DNA of 38,748 bases, taken from assembly GCA_003221195.1 (NCBI GenBank), contig QHQO01000027.1, positions 1 through 38,748 on the forward strand, read 5' to 3'. Below are positions 21,201-30,380 of this stretch, piece by piece. The notes under the pieces were generated by a model. The model worked only from the letters and a program-made list of their open reading frames with translations, was not told the origin of the DNA and did no database searches. Source of the stretch: Verrucomicrobiota bacterium (GTDB taxonomy: Bacteria; Verrucomicrobiota; Verrucomicrobiia; Chthoniobacterales; UBA10450). Each line of letters starts with the position of its first letter. Position 1 is the first letter of the stretch. Both the position numbers and the translations under genes were made by a program.

Positions 21201-22979
21201 TTGATCACTGCGGAGACGGCCTTGAACCCGAACCATCACCCCGAAGTTGAGAAACGCCCCAAGGTAGTGATCATAGGTTTGGACGCAGCGACGTGGACGC
21301 TCATCCGTCCCTGGATTGCCGAAGGCGGCATGCCGAACTTGGCAAAATTGATGGATGCCGGTGTGTCTGGCAAACTCGAATCAGTTCTTCCGCCGATTAC
21401 TCCACCGGCATGGACTTCATTCATGACCGGAAAGAATCCGGGCAAGCACGGCATTTTTCACTTCGTCGAAGCCGCCGTGGATAGCTACGAGATGGATTAT
21501 GCCAACGGCGGTTCGCGCCGCTCGGCCACGGTCTGGAAAATCCTCAACGCCGCCGGGTTTTCCGTGGGAACAATGAACATTCCGTTTACCTATCCGCCCG
21601 AGGCTTTGGACGGCTTCCAGATTTCTGGCCTGGATACACCATCGGCCAATAGTCCGTTCGTCTATCCGCCGGCGCTCCAACGTGAGCTGGTCGATCACTT
21701 CGGTAAGATTGATCATGACGTCCGCTTCCTCGGATTTATGTCCACAGACCGGCGGCGCGCTCAAGTGCTCGCCGAAATGGAAAAAATTGACCGGCAATGG
21801 GCAGCAGTCGCTCTTTACCTTCTGGAACATCATCCCCAAGACGTCATGATGTTCGTATTCATGTCGATTGATACAGTGCAGCACTATTTCTGGCAATACA
21901 TGGATAGCAGTCATTTCCTCTACGATCCGAAAGCCGCACCTCGTTTCCGAGATGCAGTGCGCCAGGTGTACGAACGACTCGATGCGGTGACCGGGCAAAT
22001 AGTGGAGAAGCTTCCGGTCGATACGACGGTCCTGGTGGTTTCGGATCACGGTGGCGGTCCTGTCGTCGACCGCATCGTGTTTCTAAACCGTTACCTGCAC
22101 CAACTCGGGCTGCTGCACTATTACAAAAATGGAGGCGACGGAGAGCAAGGAAGATTCGGCCTGCATAGGATCGGCTCAAAAGTCCTGCGAGGGGGGTTTT
22201 CATTTCTGCGAAAGTCGCTCTCGTCGCGCCAAAAGAACCTTCTTGCTGAAGCATTTCCTAGCCTGAGGAAGAGGGCCGAACTCGCATACACATCGTTTCA
22301 AAACATCGACTGGGACCGCACGAAAGCATATTGCAGCGAAGTGCTCGCCTCGCCACCGAGCATCTGGATCAACTTAAAAGGGGTAAAACCCCGAGGCATT
22401 GTGGAACCAGCGGAGTATGACGCGCTGACTGACTTTATCATTGAGAAATTGCGGGAGCTGAAAGATCCGCGTACCGGCGAGCCGATCATCGCGCGCGTTT
22501 ACCGACGCCACGAGATTTTCCATGGCCCGTTTGCCGGCGAAGGCGCCGACCTCATCCTCGATTGGTGGAGCGAAGACAGCCTCTTTTCGACGCAGCCAAG
22601 TTTTAGGAAAGACGGGGCCAAACCGGCCGTCGTGATTCGTGACCATCGTCCATCCGAAGAAAGCGAATGGGGCGGTACGCACCGGCGTAATGGAATCCTG
22701 ATCGGCCGCGGGCCGGCGTTGAAAGCTGCTGCGGAGGTAGAAAACGCACAGCTTATCGATCTCGCGCCAACGCTTCTCTATTTGCTCGGTTCGCCTGTCC
22801 CAGAAGACATGGACGGCAAGGTCCTGACGAGCGCCTTCCGATCAGAGTTTCTTACTGCGCATCCGGTCCGAGCCGGTAATGCTTCTGGCGTCTCCGAGAC
22901 GCGTCGTCAGAGCGGCTACACGGAGCAGGAGTCAGCCAAAGTTGAAGAACGTCTTCGGGCCCTGGGCTACCTCGAATAA
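21201..22979 (+). CDS. Alkaline-phosphatase-superfamily phosphodiesterase 2
   Basis: About 592 residues, same NPP-like fold as its neighbour but with canonical residues. It has VVIIGLDAATW (Asp), PPAWTSFMTGKNPGKHGIF with Thr as nucleophile, MSIDTVQHYFW, VVSDHGGGPVV and THRRNGILIGRG. An insertion of roughly 70 residues after the SDHG motif (HRIGSKVLRGGFSFLRKSL region) is absent from the first copy. The C-terminus ends VEERLRALGYLE, a common tail in this group. TTG 21201 is the frame start; the true start could be a few codons downstream. It probably arose from duplication and diverged from gene 1. The acceptor is unknown; a sugar-phosphate or lipid-linked glycan is inferred from the operon. 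Confidence 0.82.
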   Translation: MITAETALNPNHHPEVEKRPKVVIIGLDAATWTLIRPWIAEGGMPNLAKLMDAGVSGKLESVLPPITPPAWTSFMTGKNPGKHGIFHFVEAAVDSYEMDYANGGSRRSATVWKILNAAGFSVGTMNIPFTYPPEALDGFQISGLDTPSANSPFVYPPALQRELVDHFGKIDHDVRFLGFMSTDRRRAQVLAEMEKIDRQWAAVALYLLEHHPQDVMMFVFMSIDTVQHYFWQYMDSSHFLYDPKAAPRFRDAVRQVYERLDAVTGQIVEKLPVDTTVLVVSDHGGGPVVDRIVFLNRYLHQLGLLHYYKNGGDGEQGRFGLHRIGSKVLRGGFSFLRKSLSSRQKNLLAEAFPSLRKRAELAYTSFQNIDWDRTKAYCSEVLASPPSIWINLKGVKPRGIVEPAEYDALTDFIIEKLRELKDPRTGEPIIARVYRRHEIFHGPFAGEGADLILDWWSEDSLFSTQPSFRKDGAKPAVVIRDHRPSEESEWGGTHRRNGILIGRGPALKAAAEVENAQLIDLAPTLLYLLGSPVPEDMDGKVLTSAFRSEFLTAHPVRAGNASGVSETRRQSGYTEQESAKVEERLRALGYLE

Positions 22980-23114
22980 CCGATATGCTAAGGAACATGT
23001 TTGAAATGATTGGTGCCGGTCTTGAACGCAAAATGCGCAGATTCGGCACCGGCAGCAAGCTCAGACTTTCTGCCGAAAGAGTATAATGCCATTGCTCAAG
23101 CCAGCTGTGACAAC

Positions 23115-24392
23115 ATGAAGAAGCCTGCGCCACATAGGCGGAACGGAACGGAACGTTATTCTATCGCCATGGTAGCCGCCTGTGCATTTCCTGCCAACCA
23201 CGGGTCGCCGGCGAGTGTCCGAGAGATGTCCGATACGCTTTCGCAGATGGGACACGACGTGCACATCGTCACATATTCGACAGGCCAGAAAGATATCGTC
23301 GTTCGCTACGCGAAGATTCATAGGACGGGGCCGTTTCGGCCCGAAACCAACGCCAGGGTCGGGCCCTCGTCGGAGAAATTTCTCGAAGATTTCGCCCTTT
23401 TGCGGTTGCTCCTGCGCGTGGTTCGGCGCGAACGCATCGATGTTATTCACGCGCACAATTACGAAGCCGCGCTGATCGGCATGATGGCAAAATGGATCAC
23501 CGGCCGGCCACTGCTGTACAATGCCGTGAACCTGATGTCCGACGAATTGGCCGGTTACAATTTCATCCGTCCGGCTTGGCTTGCCCGCGCAATCGCGCGC
23601 GCACTGGATTGGTTTGTTCCAATTTTTCCGGATCGCATCACGGCCGTCTCTCCCGAGCTGAAGCAGTGGTTGATCGAGCGCGGAACTCCCGAACAAAAGG
23701 TGGATATGGTCCCTGCAGGGATCGTGCCAGAACTGTTCGAGAATGCAGATCCGGAAAAGATCCGCCGCCGTCATCGAATCAATGGCCGCGCGATCGTGAT
23801 GTATGCTGGGGTATTGAATGCGTTCCAGAGAATCGATTACCTGCTTCGCGCCTTTGCGGTAGTTTCAAAGCAATTGCCGGATGCGCTGCTGATGATGGTA
23901 AGCGCCCTGGTATCCGAATCTCATCAAAGAGAACACAAAAAGCTGGCCGATCAGCTCGGCGTTTCTGATGCCATCATGTGGATCGCGCCCCATTCGCTTG
24001 AGGATTTGCCGAGTTATCTTGCACTTGCCAGTGTGGCAGTGATTTCGCGCCCGGAATGCCCGGGCCATCCGGTCAAGCTCTTAAACTATATGCTGGCGGG
24101 CAAGCCCATTGTTTGCTTCGAAGGCGCCGCCAAAGGCTTGCACCACTTACACGATGCATTCATTGTGCCCAATCACGATTGCGAGGCGCTCGGCCAAGGA
24201 ATCATTACGTTGCTGAAGGATCACGAGCTGGCGGCGAGACTGGGAGCAAACGCACGCACAACGGTCATTACCAATTTCGATTGGCGTCAAATATGCCGGA
24301 GAATCGAGCGCATCTACGACAGGCTTCTCGGCAAGTCTGAGTTGATCGACAGGCAAAGCGAGCACCATGCGTTTGCGCGGCTGCAACCCTAA
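23115..24392 (+). CDS. GT4 glycosyltransferase
   Basis: A 425-residue GT-B enzyme. The N-terminal domain has MVAACAFPANHGSPASVREM and DVIHAHNYEAALIG. A hydrophobic stretch near the centre is typical of membrane-associated GT4 enzymes. The C-terminal donor domain has VMYAGVLNAFQRIDYLLRA and then SRPECPGHPVKLLNYMLAGK. The usual E-x7-E pair is partly changed (the second Glu is Asn in LLNYMLAG), as in some GT4 members. It ends 13 bases before the YdjM-like gene. ATG 23115 is chosen because the upstream open frame begins with an unsupported TTG. It probably adds a hexose to a lipid-linked glycan on the cytoplasmic face. Confidence 0.87.
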   Translation: MKKPAPHRRNGTERYSIAMVAACAFPANHGSPASVREMSDTLSQMGHDVHIVTYSTGQKDIVVRYAKIHRTGPFRPETNARVGPSSEKFLEDFALLRLLLRVVRRERIDVIHAHNYEAALIGMMAKWITGRPLLYNAVNLMSDELAGYNFIRPAWLARAIARALDWFVPIFPDRITAVSPELKQWLIERGTPEQKVDMVPAGIVPELFENADPEKIRRRHRINGRAIVMYAGVLNAFQRIDYLLRAFAVVSKQLPDALLMMVSALVSESHQREHKKLADQLGVSDAIMWIAPHSLEDLPSYLALASVAVISRPECPGHPVKLLNYMLAGKPIVCFEGAAKGLHHLHDAFIVPNHDCEALGQGIITLLKDHELAARLGANARTTVITNFDWRQICRRIERIYDRLLGKSELIDRQSEHHAFARLQP

Positions 24393-24405
24393 CGCTTGTT
24401 ATCCC

Positions 24406-25032
24406 ATGGCTTCGCCAATAGCACACAGTTTCGCCGGGTTTTGGACATTCCTGCTTCTAACCGCGCGTTTGAAGGTGCGCCTTATCACTGCCTGCCGCCA
24501 ATATCTACCGCAACTGGTGTTGCTGGTGTTGCTTGCGAACCTGCCTGACATCGATTTTCTCTTCGGTCTTGCCACCGACGCAAACGCAAACGCCTTGCAT
24601 CGCGGCTTTACCCACAGCCTGGCAGCAGCCTTTTTTGTTGCGCTCGCTGTCGCCTGCGTATGGCGGATAGCTGGCAGTTTTTGGCGAAGCGCGACTCTTT
24701 ATTTTTTGGCATACGGCTCACATCTTCTCATTGACTTGTGCACCGGCAAGAAGCTCGGATGGAATTTCACCGGCTATGGCGTTCCTCTATTCTGGCCGTG
24801 GACAGAGAAATTCCGCTCGCCATTAGTATTGATTGTGGGGGTTAAGCATAAAGACCTTCCCACGCTATTCAGCATGGAAAATGTCCAGTTGTGCCTTTAT
24901 GAACTACTAACCTTCGGCGCGGTCACAGCAGCTCTGCTGGCATTATGGCTGCGACATCAAAAAAATCGTGCCATGTCCCACGACCGGGAAACAGAGCCAC
25001 GCGCAGTCTGTAACTCGAATCCAATCCAATGA
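24406..25032 (+). CDS. YdjM-like membrane metal-dependent hydrolase (DUF457 family)
   Basis: A 208-residue protein with four or five hydrophobic segments. It has ASPIAHSFAG at the start, NLPDIDFLFG, HRGFTHSLAAAF and GSHLLIDLCTG, the metal-binding histidine and aspartate pattern of the LexA-regulated inner-membrane hydrolase family (PF04307). In E. coli ydjM is an SOS gene of unknown substrate. Here it sits between a GT4 and an adaptor gene and overlaps the latter by ATGA (25029-25032). A hydrolase acting on a membrane-bound lipid or glycan intermediate is inferred. ATG 24406 matches the family start. No LexA box was searched for. Confidence 0.82.
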   Translation: MASPIAHSFAGFWTFLLLTARLKVRLITACRQYLPQLVLLVLLANLPDIDFLFGLATDANANALHRGFTHSLAAAFFVALAVACVWRIAGSFWRSATLYFLAYGSHLLIDLCTGKKLGWNFTGYGVPLFWPWTEKFRSPLVLIVGVKHKDLPTLFSMENVQLCLYELLTFGAVTAALLALWLRHQKNRAMSHDRETEPRAVCNSNPIQ

Positions 25033-26201
25033 AAGATTCCCTCCACCTATCCACCGAGCGCCGAGAAAGCCCTCCTGCTCCGCGAAAACATTCCCACTGG
25101 ATAGTCTTCCTGGTCGTCTGTTTTCTTTTGGGACTACTCGTCTTTAAAGCCGTTCTTCATATGATCGGCACCGATACTAAAAAGGCTCACATGGTGCATG
25201 CGGCGTCGCCCGTGGAAACCGTTCCAGTCCGCAAACAGACGCTTGAGGAAGTCATTGGGGGCAGCGGCACGATAGAGCAATTCAACGCCGTCCTCCTGAC
25301 CGCACAGATTAATGCTCGAGTCCTCGAGGTCCCTGTGAAGATTGGCGATATCGTCAAAAAAGGCGACCTTCTGGTCCGCTTGGACGACCGGGTGATCCGA
25401 GCCACCCTTGAGTCTAACCGACAACTCGTCGAGGCCAATGATGTCAAGATAAGAGACCTAACCAGCCAGCTAAGTCGCTATACCGCGCTTTTGAAGAAAA
25501 ACATGGGTACCCAGCTTGATGTGGAGAAAAGCGAAATGACGCTTGCCGAGGCGCGCGAGGCTCTCGCCAAAGCAACTCTGTTGCTGCGGCAGGCGGAGAT
25601 TGAGCTTGAGCACGTGGAGATAAGGTCTACCATCGACGGCATCGTGCTCGAGCGGCTCGTAAATCCGGATGAGTTCACTAGGCCCGATCAGGCGGTCATG
25701 AAGCTTGGTATTATCAATACTGTCTTGATGGCGGCAAAGGTTACGGAGGAAAAAATCCATTCCATGCAGTTGGGCCTTTCTGCCGAAATCACGTTCCCCG
25801 CCTTTCCCGCAGAGACCTTTCAAGGCAAAGTTTTTAAAATAGATCCGAACACCGACCCGGTAACCCGGACTTTCACCAGCTACATAGAAATCAACAATTC
25901 GGGTTTTCGCTTAAAGCCAGGTCTATCGGGATTCGCGCGTATCCATCGCACCGCCAAAGACGTGCTCGCTGTGCCCAGTGTTGCAGTAATTAATCCGTCA
26001 GGCGACCAGGCCTCTGTTTTTGTTGTTAATGACGATGGCCGAGCGGAGCTGCGCAAAGTTCGCTTGGGGGTCGTTATAAATGCTATGACGGAAGTAACGG
26101 GTGGTTTAAAGGAGGGTGAAAAAGTCGTGACAGTTGGTCAACTATACCTTAACGAAAATGACAAAACCCATTCCACATCGAAATCTAATATGGCGAAATA
26201 G
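25029..26201 (+). CDS. HlyD/RND-type periplasmic adaptor (membrane fusion protein)
   Basis: A 390-residue membrane-fusion protein. One N-terminal helix (about 23-45) anchors it. The lipoyl-like half motif VPVKIGDIVKKGDLLVRLDD is followed by an alpha-hairpin of two coiled-coil helices (roughly 120-190). The second half motif is TIDGIVLERLVNPDEF. Beta-barrel and membrane-proximal segments contain LKPGLSGFARIH and TEVTGGLKEGEKVV. Adaptors of this type bridge an inner-membrane pump to TolC. It overlaps the YdjM-like gene upstream and the TolC gene by 44 bases downstream. No RND or ABC pump is adjacent. The next inner-membrane protein in the unit is a Wzx-like flippase. Confidence 0.9.
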   Translation: MKDSLHLSTERRESPPAPRKHSHWIVFLVVCFLLGLLVFKAVLHMIGTDTKKAHMVHAASPVETVPVRKQTLEEVIGGSGTIEQFNAVLLTAQINARVLEVPVKIGDIVKKGDLLVRLDDRVIRATLESNRQLVEANDVKIRDLTSQLSRYTALLKKNMGTQLDVEKSEMTLAEAREALAKATLLLRQAEIELEHVEIRSTIDGIVLERLVNPDEFTRPDQAVMKLGIINTVLMAAKVTEEKIHSMQLGLSAEITFPAFPAETFQGKVFKIDPNTDPVTRTFTSYIEINNSGFRLKPGLSGFARIHRTAKDVLAVPSVAVINPSGDQASVFVVNDDGRAELRKVRLGVVINAMTEVTGGLKEGEKVVTVGQLYLNENDKTHSTSKSNMAK

Positions 26202-27594
26202 CCTGGCTGCTTCGCTAGCAGCCCTAGTGCTAATCCTGCCTCTCAGGTTACCAGCAGGAGAAATAAGCGTTCACAATCCGGACCTTCCCCGACATCCGCT
26301 GACGCTTAAAGATTGCATCGCCATTGCAACCGGTGAAAGTCCGAAACTGGTAGCCAGTCGCTTGGATATCCTGGCAGCAGGCGCGGAGATTCGCGCCGCC
26401 CAGGATTCGCTTTGGCCAAACCTGAAGGGAGCGGTCACGGGGGAGGCGTTCTCGGGCGAACCGACCTCTAAGTTCCGCATCTTCAGTGGAACGGGAATAA
26501 GCGCAGCGAAGAAGGTGGGTCTCGCCGGGTTCGGAATTGGTGACCTCAGATTGGAGTACCCCGTTTTCAAGGATGGGAGTATTTTCGGATTCAATGATGC
26601 ACCGGCAGTCGAGATTAAGAGAGCGCAAAGAAATGCCCTCGCCTGGACGGCTCATCTTACTCGCGAGGATGTCATCAATCGCGTCACGCAAGTCTTCGTT
26701 GACGCCGTTTCAGCGCAGAACCGGGTGGAGCCCATCGACCGCAAAGTAGAGCTACTGCAGCGATCTGTCGATATTCACAGAGAACAACAGCAGAAGGGAT
26801 TGATCCTTCCTGTCGATGTCGAGGTTGTCACAAAACAGCTCAATGGCGCCCAATCTCTTTCGAAAATCGTTCACCAGGAAGCCGTGGCAGGGCAGTTAGG
26901 GCTGACCCGGCTCCTCGGTTTGCCCTCCTCAGCCGACATTCGCCTGGGTACACTTCCCGAGCCGCCTACGCCGCCGAACGCGGCGCAGTTGTTTCACACG
27001 ATGCTTGCGCGGCATCCGTCGCTCCAGGTGCAACTTGCAAATATCGAGAAGGCAAAGCAGGACTACCGGCTGGAAAATTTTCGACTCTACCCCGACGTGG
27101 ATCTGCATGGGTCGGCGCTCTATATCACCGATTTTAGTCAATTTCACACTCGGACTCGGACCGGTGGCTCACAGACAGGGTTGAACCAAGCTCATGACTT
27201 AGTCGGCGGAATCACTGTCAACATCCCAATCTGGGACTTCGGGGCGCAACTCAACACCATGCGCGCGCGCAGGGACACCTATCACGCGGAACAAGCTCGC
27301 CTGGGCGCTGTTGGCGATGATCTGAGCAGTGAGCTCGTTAGAATCTACGAGGAAATCTATTCAGAGACCCAACGGATTCTTACTCTGCAGGTAGAGGCCG
27401 GGAAACTCGACCGGGATCTGCGCGTTGCTCAATCTCAACAGCAGCAGGGCATCGGGCAACCAGTGACCACGATTGACGCGGAGGTGGCAGTTATCGATAA
27501 GCAGGAGGAGCTGGAGGTACACCAGTCGAAGCTGCTGCTGCTTTACGCTGAGCTGCAGAAGGCGATGGGTGGCACGTGGAAGTGGCTTCGATGA
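26158..27594 (+). CDS. TolC-family outer-membrane efflux protein
   Basis: A 478-residue protein with a signal peptide (LAALVLILPLRLPAGE). The duplicated OEP helix layout is present: HPLTLKDCIAIATGESPKLV, AAGAEIRAAQDSLWPNLKG, then a repeat half with FHTMLARHPSLQVQLANIEKA and YRLENFRLYPDVDLHG. TolC family members form trimers that open an outer-membrane channel with a periplasmic tunnel. ATG 26158 lies inside the adaptor gene and gives the full signal peptide. The C-terminus (ELQKAMGGTWKWLR) overlaps the next ATG. It is the natural partner of the adaptor. Confidence 0.9.
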   Translation: MTKPIPHRNLIWRNSLAASLAALVLILPLRLPAGEISVHNPDLPRHPLTLKDCIAIATGESPKLVASRLDILAAGAEIRAAQDSLWPNLKGAVTGEAFSGEPTSKFRIFSGTGISAAKKVGLAGFGIGDLRLEYPVFKDGSIFGFNDAPAVEIKRAQRNALAWTAHLTREDVINRVTQVFVDAVSAQNRVEPIDRKVELLQRSVDIHREQQQKGLILPVDVEVVTKQLNGAQSLSKIVHQEAVAGQLGLTRLLGLPSSADIRLGTLPEPPTPPNAAQLFHTMLARHPSLQVQLANIEKAKQDYRLENFRLYPDVDLHGSALYITDFSQFHTRTRTGGSQTGLNQAHDLVGGITVNIPIWDFGAQLNTMRARRDTYHAEQARLGAVGDDLSSELVRIYEEIYSETQRILTLQVEAGKLDRDLRVAQSQQQQGIGQPVTTIDAEVAVIDKQEELEVHQSKLLLLYAELQKAMGGTWKWLR

Positions 27595-29072
27595 AGCAAT
27601 CGCAGCGGATTGTCAAAAACGCAGTCTTTGGTATCGGCGCAGCTGTAATTGGTGGTCTCCTCTACCTGGCTACCATCCTCACAATCGCCCATTCGGTCAG
27701 CGTGACCGAATTCGGCAAGTATTCCTTCGTCTTGGCTTTTGCCATGTTCGTGAGCAATGTCGCCGATTCCGGATTGCCCCGCATGGTCATCCGCGAGATT
27801 GCAAGAGATCGCGAGCGACTCGTTCCGGTAGTAGGCGCCGCAGCCTCACTCATCTGGGTTATCTCAGGAATTATGTGTCTCCTGGTTGCGCTGGTGGTGC
27901 CGTTTTTTCATTTGGGAACAGACGTGAAGATATCCGCCCTGGGCATGAGTATTGCCACTATGGCATCCTTTCACGCCTCTGGCTACAGTGCCGTGCTGCG
28001 CGCATTTGAAGATAATGAGCTTAATCACCTCGGCTTTGTTTTGCACAAGCTTGCTCTGCTCGGTCTTGTATTTGCAATCATAAAGCTTCAACTGGGATTG
28101 GTTGGCATTGTAGGCGCCCATCTTATCGCAAATCTGCTGCTTTGGTACTTCTACCATCTGCTGGTAACCCACCTATATGCGCCCGTGCCGCTGCGCATCG
28201 ACGTGCCGCTCTGGAAGGCTCTTCTCTTCTCCGCCCTACCCATGGGCGGCGGCGTCATGCTTCGTTCGCTTGCTCTCCAGCTCGACATCCTTGTCCTTGC
28301 CTGGATGACAAATCTCACCGCAGTCGGATTATTTAGCGGACCTTACAGACTCAGTATGGCTATGCGCCTGATCCCGCAAACTCTTTCCCTGCCACTTTAC
28401 CCTCTTTACTCGCGCACGGCGCACTTCTCGCCGCAGCGATTTACCGAGGCTTACCAGTGGAGCGTTAAATTTTTTGCGCTGATCAGCTTTCCCATGGCGG
28501 CGTTCTTCGCGGCATGGTCTAAGCCAATTCTACAGTTGGCACTCGGGACGAGGTATCTGGCGGCAATCCCGGCGATGCAGCTTCTTGGTATCGGCTTGGT
28601 CCCCTTCTTTCTTTCCGTTTTGTTTCAATACCTTTTCGCCGCGCTGGACCAGCAGAAACGTTTCCTTGCCAGTACCTGCGTCGGCTCAGGTTTGCGACTG
28701 TTGCTCCTTTTGATCCTAATACCGATCTTTGGATTTGTCGGGCCGGCGATTGCGTTTGTTTGTAGCGAAACACTAGTCGTGGCCATTTGGATGATTCAGC
28801 TGGCGCGACTCGGCTTTGACGCACGACCGCTCGATATACTCTGGCGTCCACTGGTCGCGGCGGTGGCGATGGCCCTCGTACTTGTTCTAGGCCGTAGCAT
28901 GCCAATTCCCTGGCAGATCGGCACAGCGATCCTCGCGCTGACTGTTTATGTCGCAGTCTTATTTGCCCTTCGAACATTTTCTATCGAAGAGATCCGTCAT
29001 GCACGGGAGGGACTTGGATTTCTCTCCCCCTTTGTAGAGTCCTGGACCAAGAAACTTAAACGCAACACGTGA
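27591..29072 (+). CDS. Wzx-like polysaccharide flippase (MATE/MOP superfamily)
   Basis: A 493-residue polytopic protein with 12-14 predicted membrane helices. It starts with KNAVFGIGAAVIGGLLYLAT and has EFGKYSFVLAFAMFVSNVADSG, VIREIARDRERLVPVVG and LFSALPMGGGVMLRSLALQLD. These fit the polysaccharide-biosynthesis-protein (Wzx) family, which moves undecaprenyl-linked glycan repeat units across the inner membrane. The start at 27591 overlaps the TolC stop by ATGA. The next gene starts inside its stop (GTGA at 29069). Its central position in an operon with an adaptor and TolC is unusual. Confidence 0.87.
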   Translation: MKQSQRIVKNAVFGIGAAVIGGLLYLATILTIAHSVSVTEFGKYSFVLAFAMFVSNVADSGLPRMVIREIARDRERLVPVVGAAASLIWVISGIMCLLVALVVPFFHLGTDVKISALGMSIATMASFHASGYSAVLRAFEDNELNHLGFVLHKLALLGLVFAIIKLQLGLVGIVGAHLIANLLLWYFYHLLVTHLYAPVPLRIDVPLWKALLFSALPMGGGVMLRSLALQLDILVLAWMTNLTAVGLFSGPYRLSMAMRLIPQTLSLPLYPLYSRTAHFSPQRFTEAYQWSVKFFALISFPMAAFFAAWSKPILQLALGTRYLAAIPAMQLLGIGLVPFFLSVLFQYLFAALDQQKRFLASTCVGSGLRLLLLLILIPIFGFVGPAIAFVCSETLVVAIWMIQLARLGFDARPLDILWRPLVAAVAMALVLVLGRSMPIPWQIGTAILALTVYVAVLFALRTFSIEEIRHAREGLGFLSPFVESWTKKLKRNT

Positions 29073-30376
29073 ACATAGGGAAGAGGGTGGAATTATGGGC
29101 AGGGGTGGGCGCATCCATTTGGGCAGCGCATTGGCTGCTTTTTGTAGGTAGTTTTTTGGTGTTTAGTTCGGCTATTCTTAAATGGCTTAACTTTCCTTTC
29201 AGCCATCATCCTCGCGGTTTACAGCTGCCCCTGCTGCGAAACATCGAACTACTTCCTCACCTTTCTCTTCTCTCTTACGGAGTGCTCGGGGTGTGTGTTT
29301 TAGCGACCGGTCTTGCCTTGCTTTGGCGTTCCGACACATTCCTCGCGGTTGCAGCCGCCATCCTCATTGCCTTTTGGGCGGCGGCGCCCTGCCAGATCGC
29401 CTTCCAACAGCCTGCTTTAATTCGTCGCCTGAATGCGGAGACTCAAGATCTTCCCATGATCAGGGGTTTTGCAAAGAGTTATCTTCCCGTAAATTATGGT
29501 CCCGCGGAAGAGTATTCGAAGCACTTCGAGTTGGACACCGTTTGGGACCGTTTTGTCGCTGCCTATTCTTTTCTTGGACTTGGATGGTATTGCTTTGGAA
29601 TCGGATCGTTGCTGATTGCCACGTATTCGATAGGCCGCCTGCCTGGCGAGCGAGGAACAACGGCGCTGGCACTAGGCGGCATTCCAATCGGCGTGCTTAT
29701 CATTTTCCTAACACCGCCGGTTATGGGGCAGCATTACTTCATCAGTGCCTGCACCGCGCAGGCCCGGGGGAATAATGAAAAGGCCATCACGTCTTATCGC
29801 AAAGCCATGTGGTGGGATCGATGGCGCAGGCAAGATATCAATATCTACGCAACTATTGGAGATCTCGAAAGGCTATCAGGTTCAGGTGAGGACTCGCCCG
29901 AGAGGCATATAAGCAGGGCCCAGGAATTAAAGGAGGCCAGAGAATACGAGTCGGCGGTCTTTGAGCTTAGCCGGGCCGTAGCGTGGGGCGGTGCGGTCGC
30001 CATAGCTTCGCGGTGTGAGTCTGCGCGCACTCGGGTGGATTTTGGTATCGCCCTCTACAATGGTGGAGGTATTGGGGCTGCTGTGACCCAGTGGCAGCAG
30101 GCGCTTATCGAAGACCCGGTGCAACAGCAAGGCCTTGCCTTCCTCATCGCGAGAGGAAATTATGATCTCGGCCGCTATCAAGCGTCGCTCGACGCTCTCA
30201 ATGGGATTCTTAAAGCGAGCGGTGATAAGCCATTGTTAGCTAATGCCTACTCCCTTGCAGGAGATTGTTACACGAAGCTTGGCCGGGATACCGATGCCCG
30301 GAGGTCTTACAACCTATCCCTCAAAGAAGATATACTTGTAAATTTCTGGGCAATGAGTGCGTTAACCGGGAACTAA
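29069..30376 (+). CDS. Membrane protein with TPR-like repeats
   Basis: A 435-residue protein of unknown family. Five or six hydrophobic helices fall in the first 220 residues (for example WLLFVGSFLVFSSAI and SLLSYGVLGVCVLATGLALL). A soluble C-terminal part follows with helical repeats that resemble TPRs (GNNEKAITSYRKAMWWDR, LYNGGGIGAAVTQWQQALIED, YDLGRYQASLDALNGIL and CYTKLGRDTDARRSYNLSL). TPR modules usually mediate protein contacts. A scaffold or polymerase-associated role in glycan assembly is inferred from position, not from a known family. The start codon is GTG, overlapping the previous stop; the GT39 gene begins 4 bases after the stop. Confidence 0.75.
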   Translation: MNIGKRVELWAGVGASIWAAHWLLFVGSFLVFSSAILKWLNFPFSHHPRGLQLPLLRNIELLPHLSLLSYGVLGVCVLATGLALLWRSDTFLAVAAAILIAFWAAAPCQIAFQQPALIRRLNAETQDLPMIRGFAKSYLPVNYGPAEEYSKHFELDTVWDRFVAAYSFLGLGWYCFGIGSLLIATYSIGRLPGERGTTALALGGIPIGVLIIFLTPPVMGQHYFISACTAQARGNNEKAITSYRKAMWWDRWRRQDINIYATIGDLERLSGSGEDSPERHISRAQELKEAREYESAVFELSRAVAWGGAVAIASRCESARTRVDFGIALYNGGGIGAAVTQWQQALIEDPVQQQGLAFLIARGNYDLGRYQASLDALNGILKASGDKPLLANAYSLAGDCYTKLGRDTDARRSYNLSLKEDILVNFWAMSALTGN

Positions 30377-30380
30377 CGCG

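Noticed and set aside
21417-22049. Reverse open frame of 210 codons in the second phosphodiesterase gene
   Set aside because: It is a shadow of a gene with all catalytic motifs in the forward frame.
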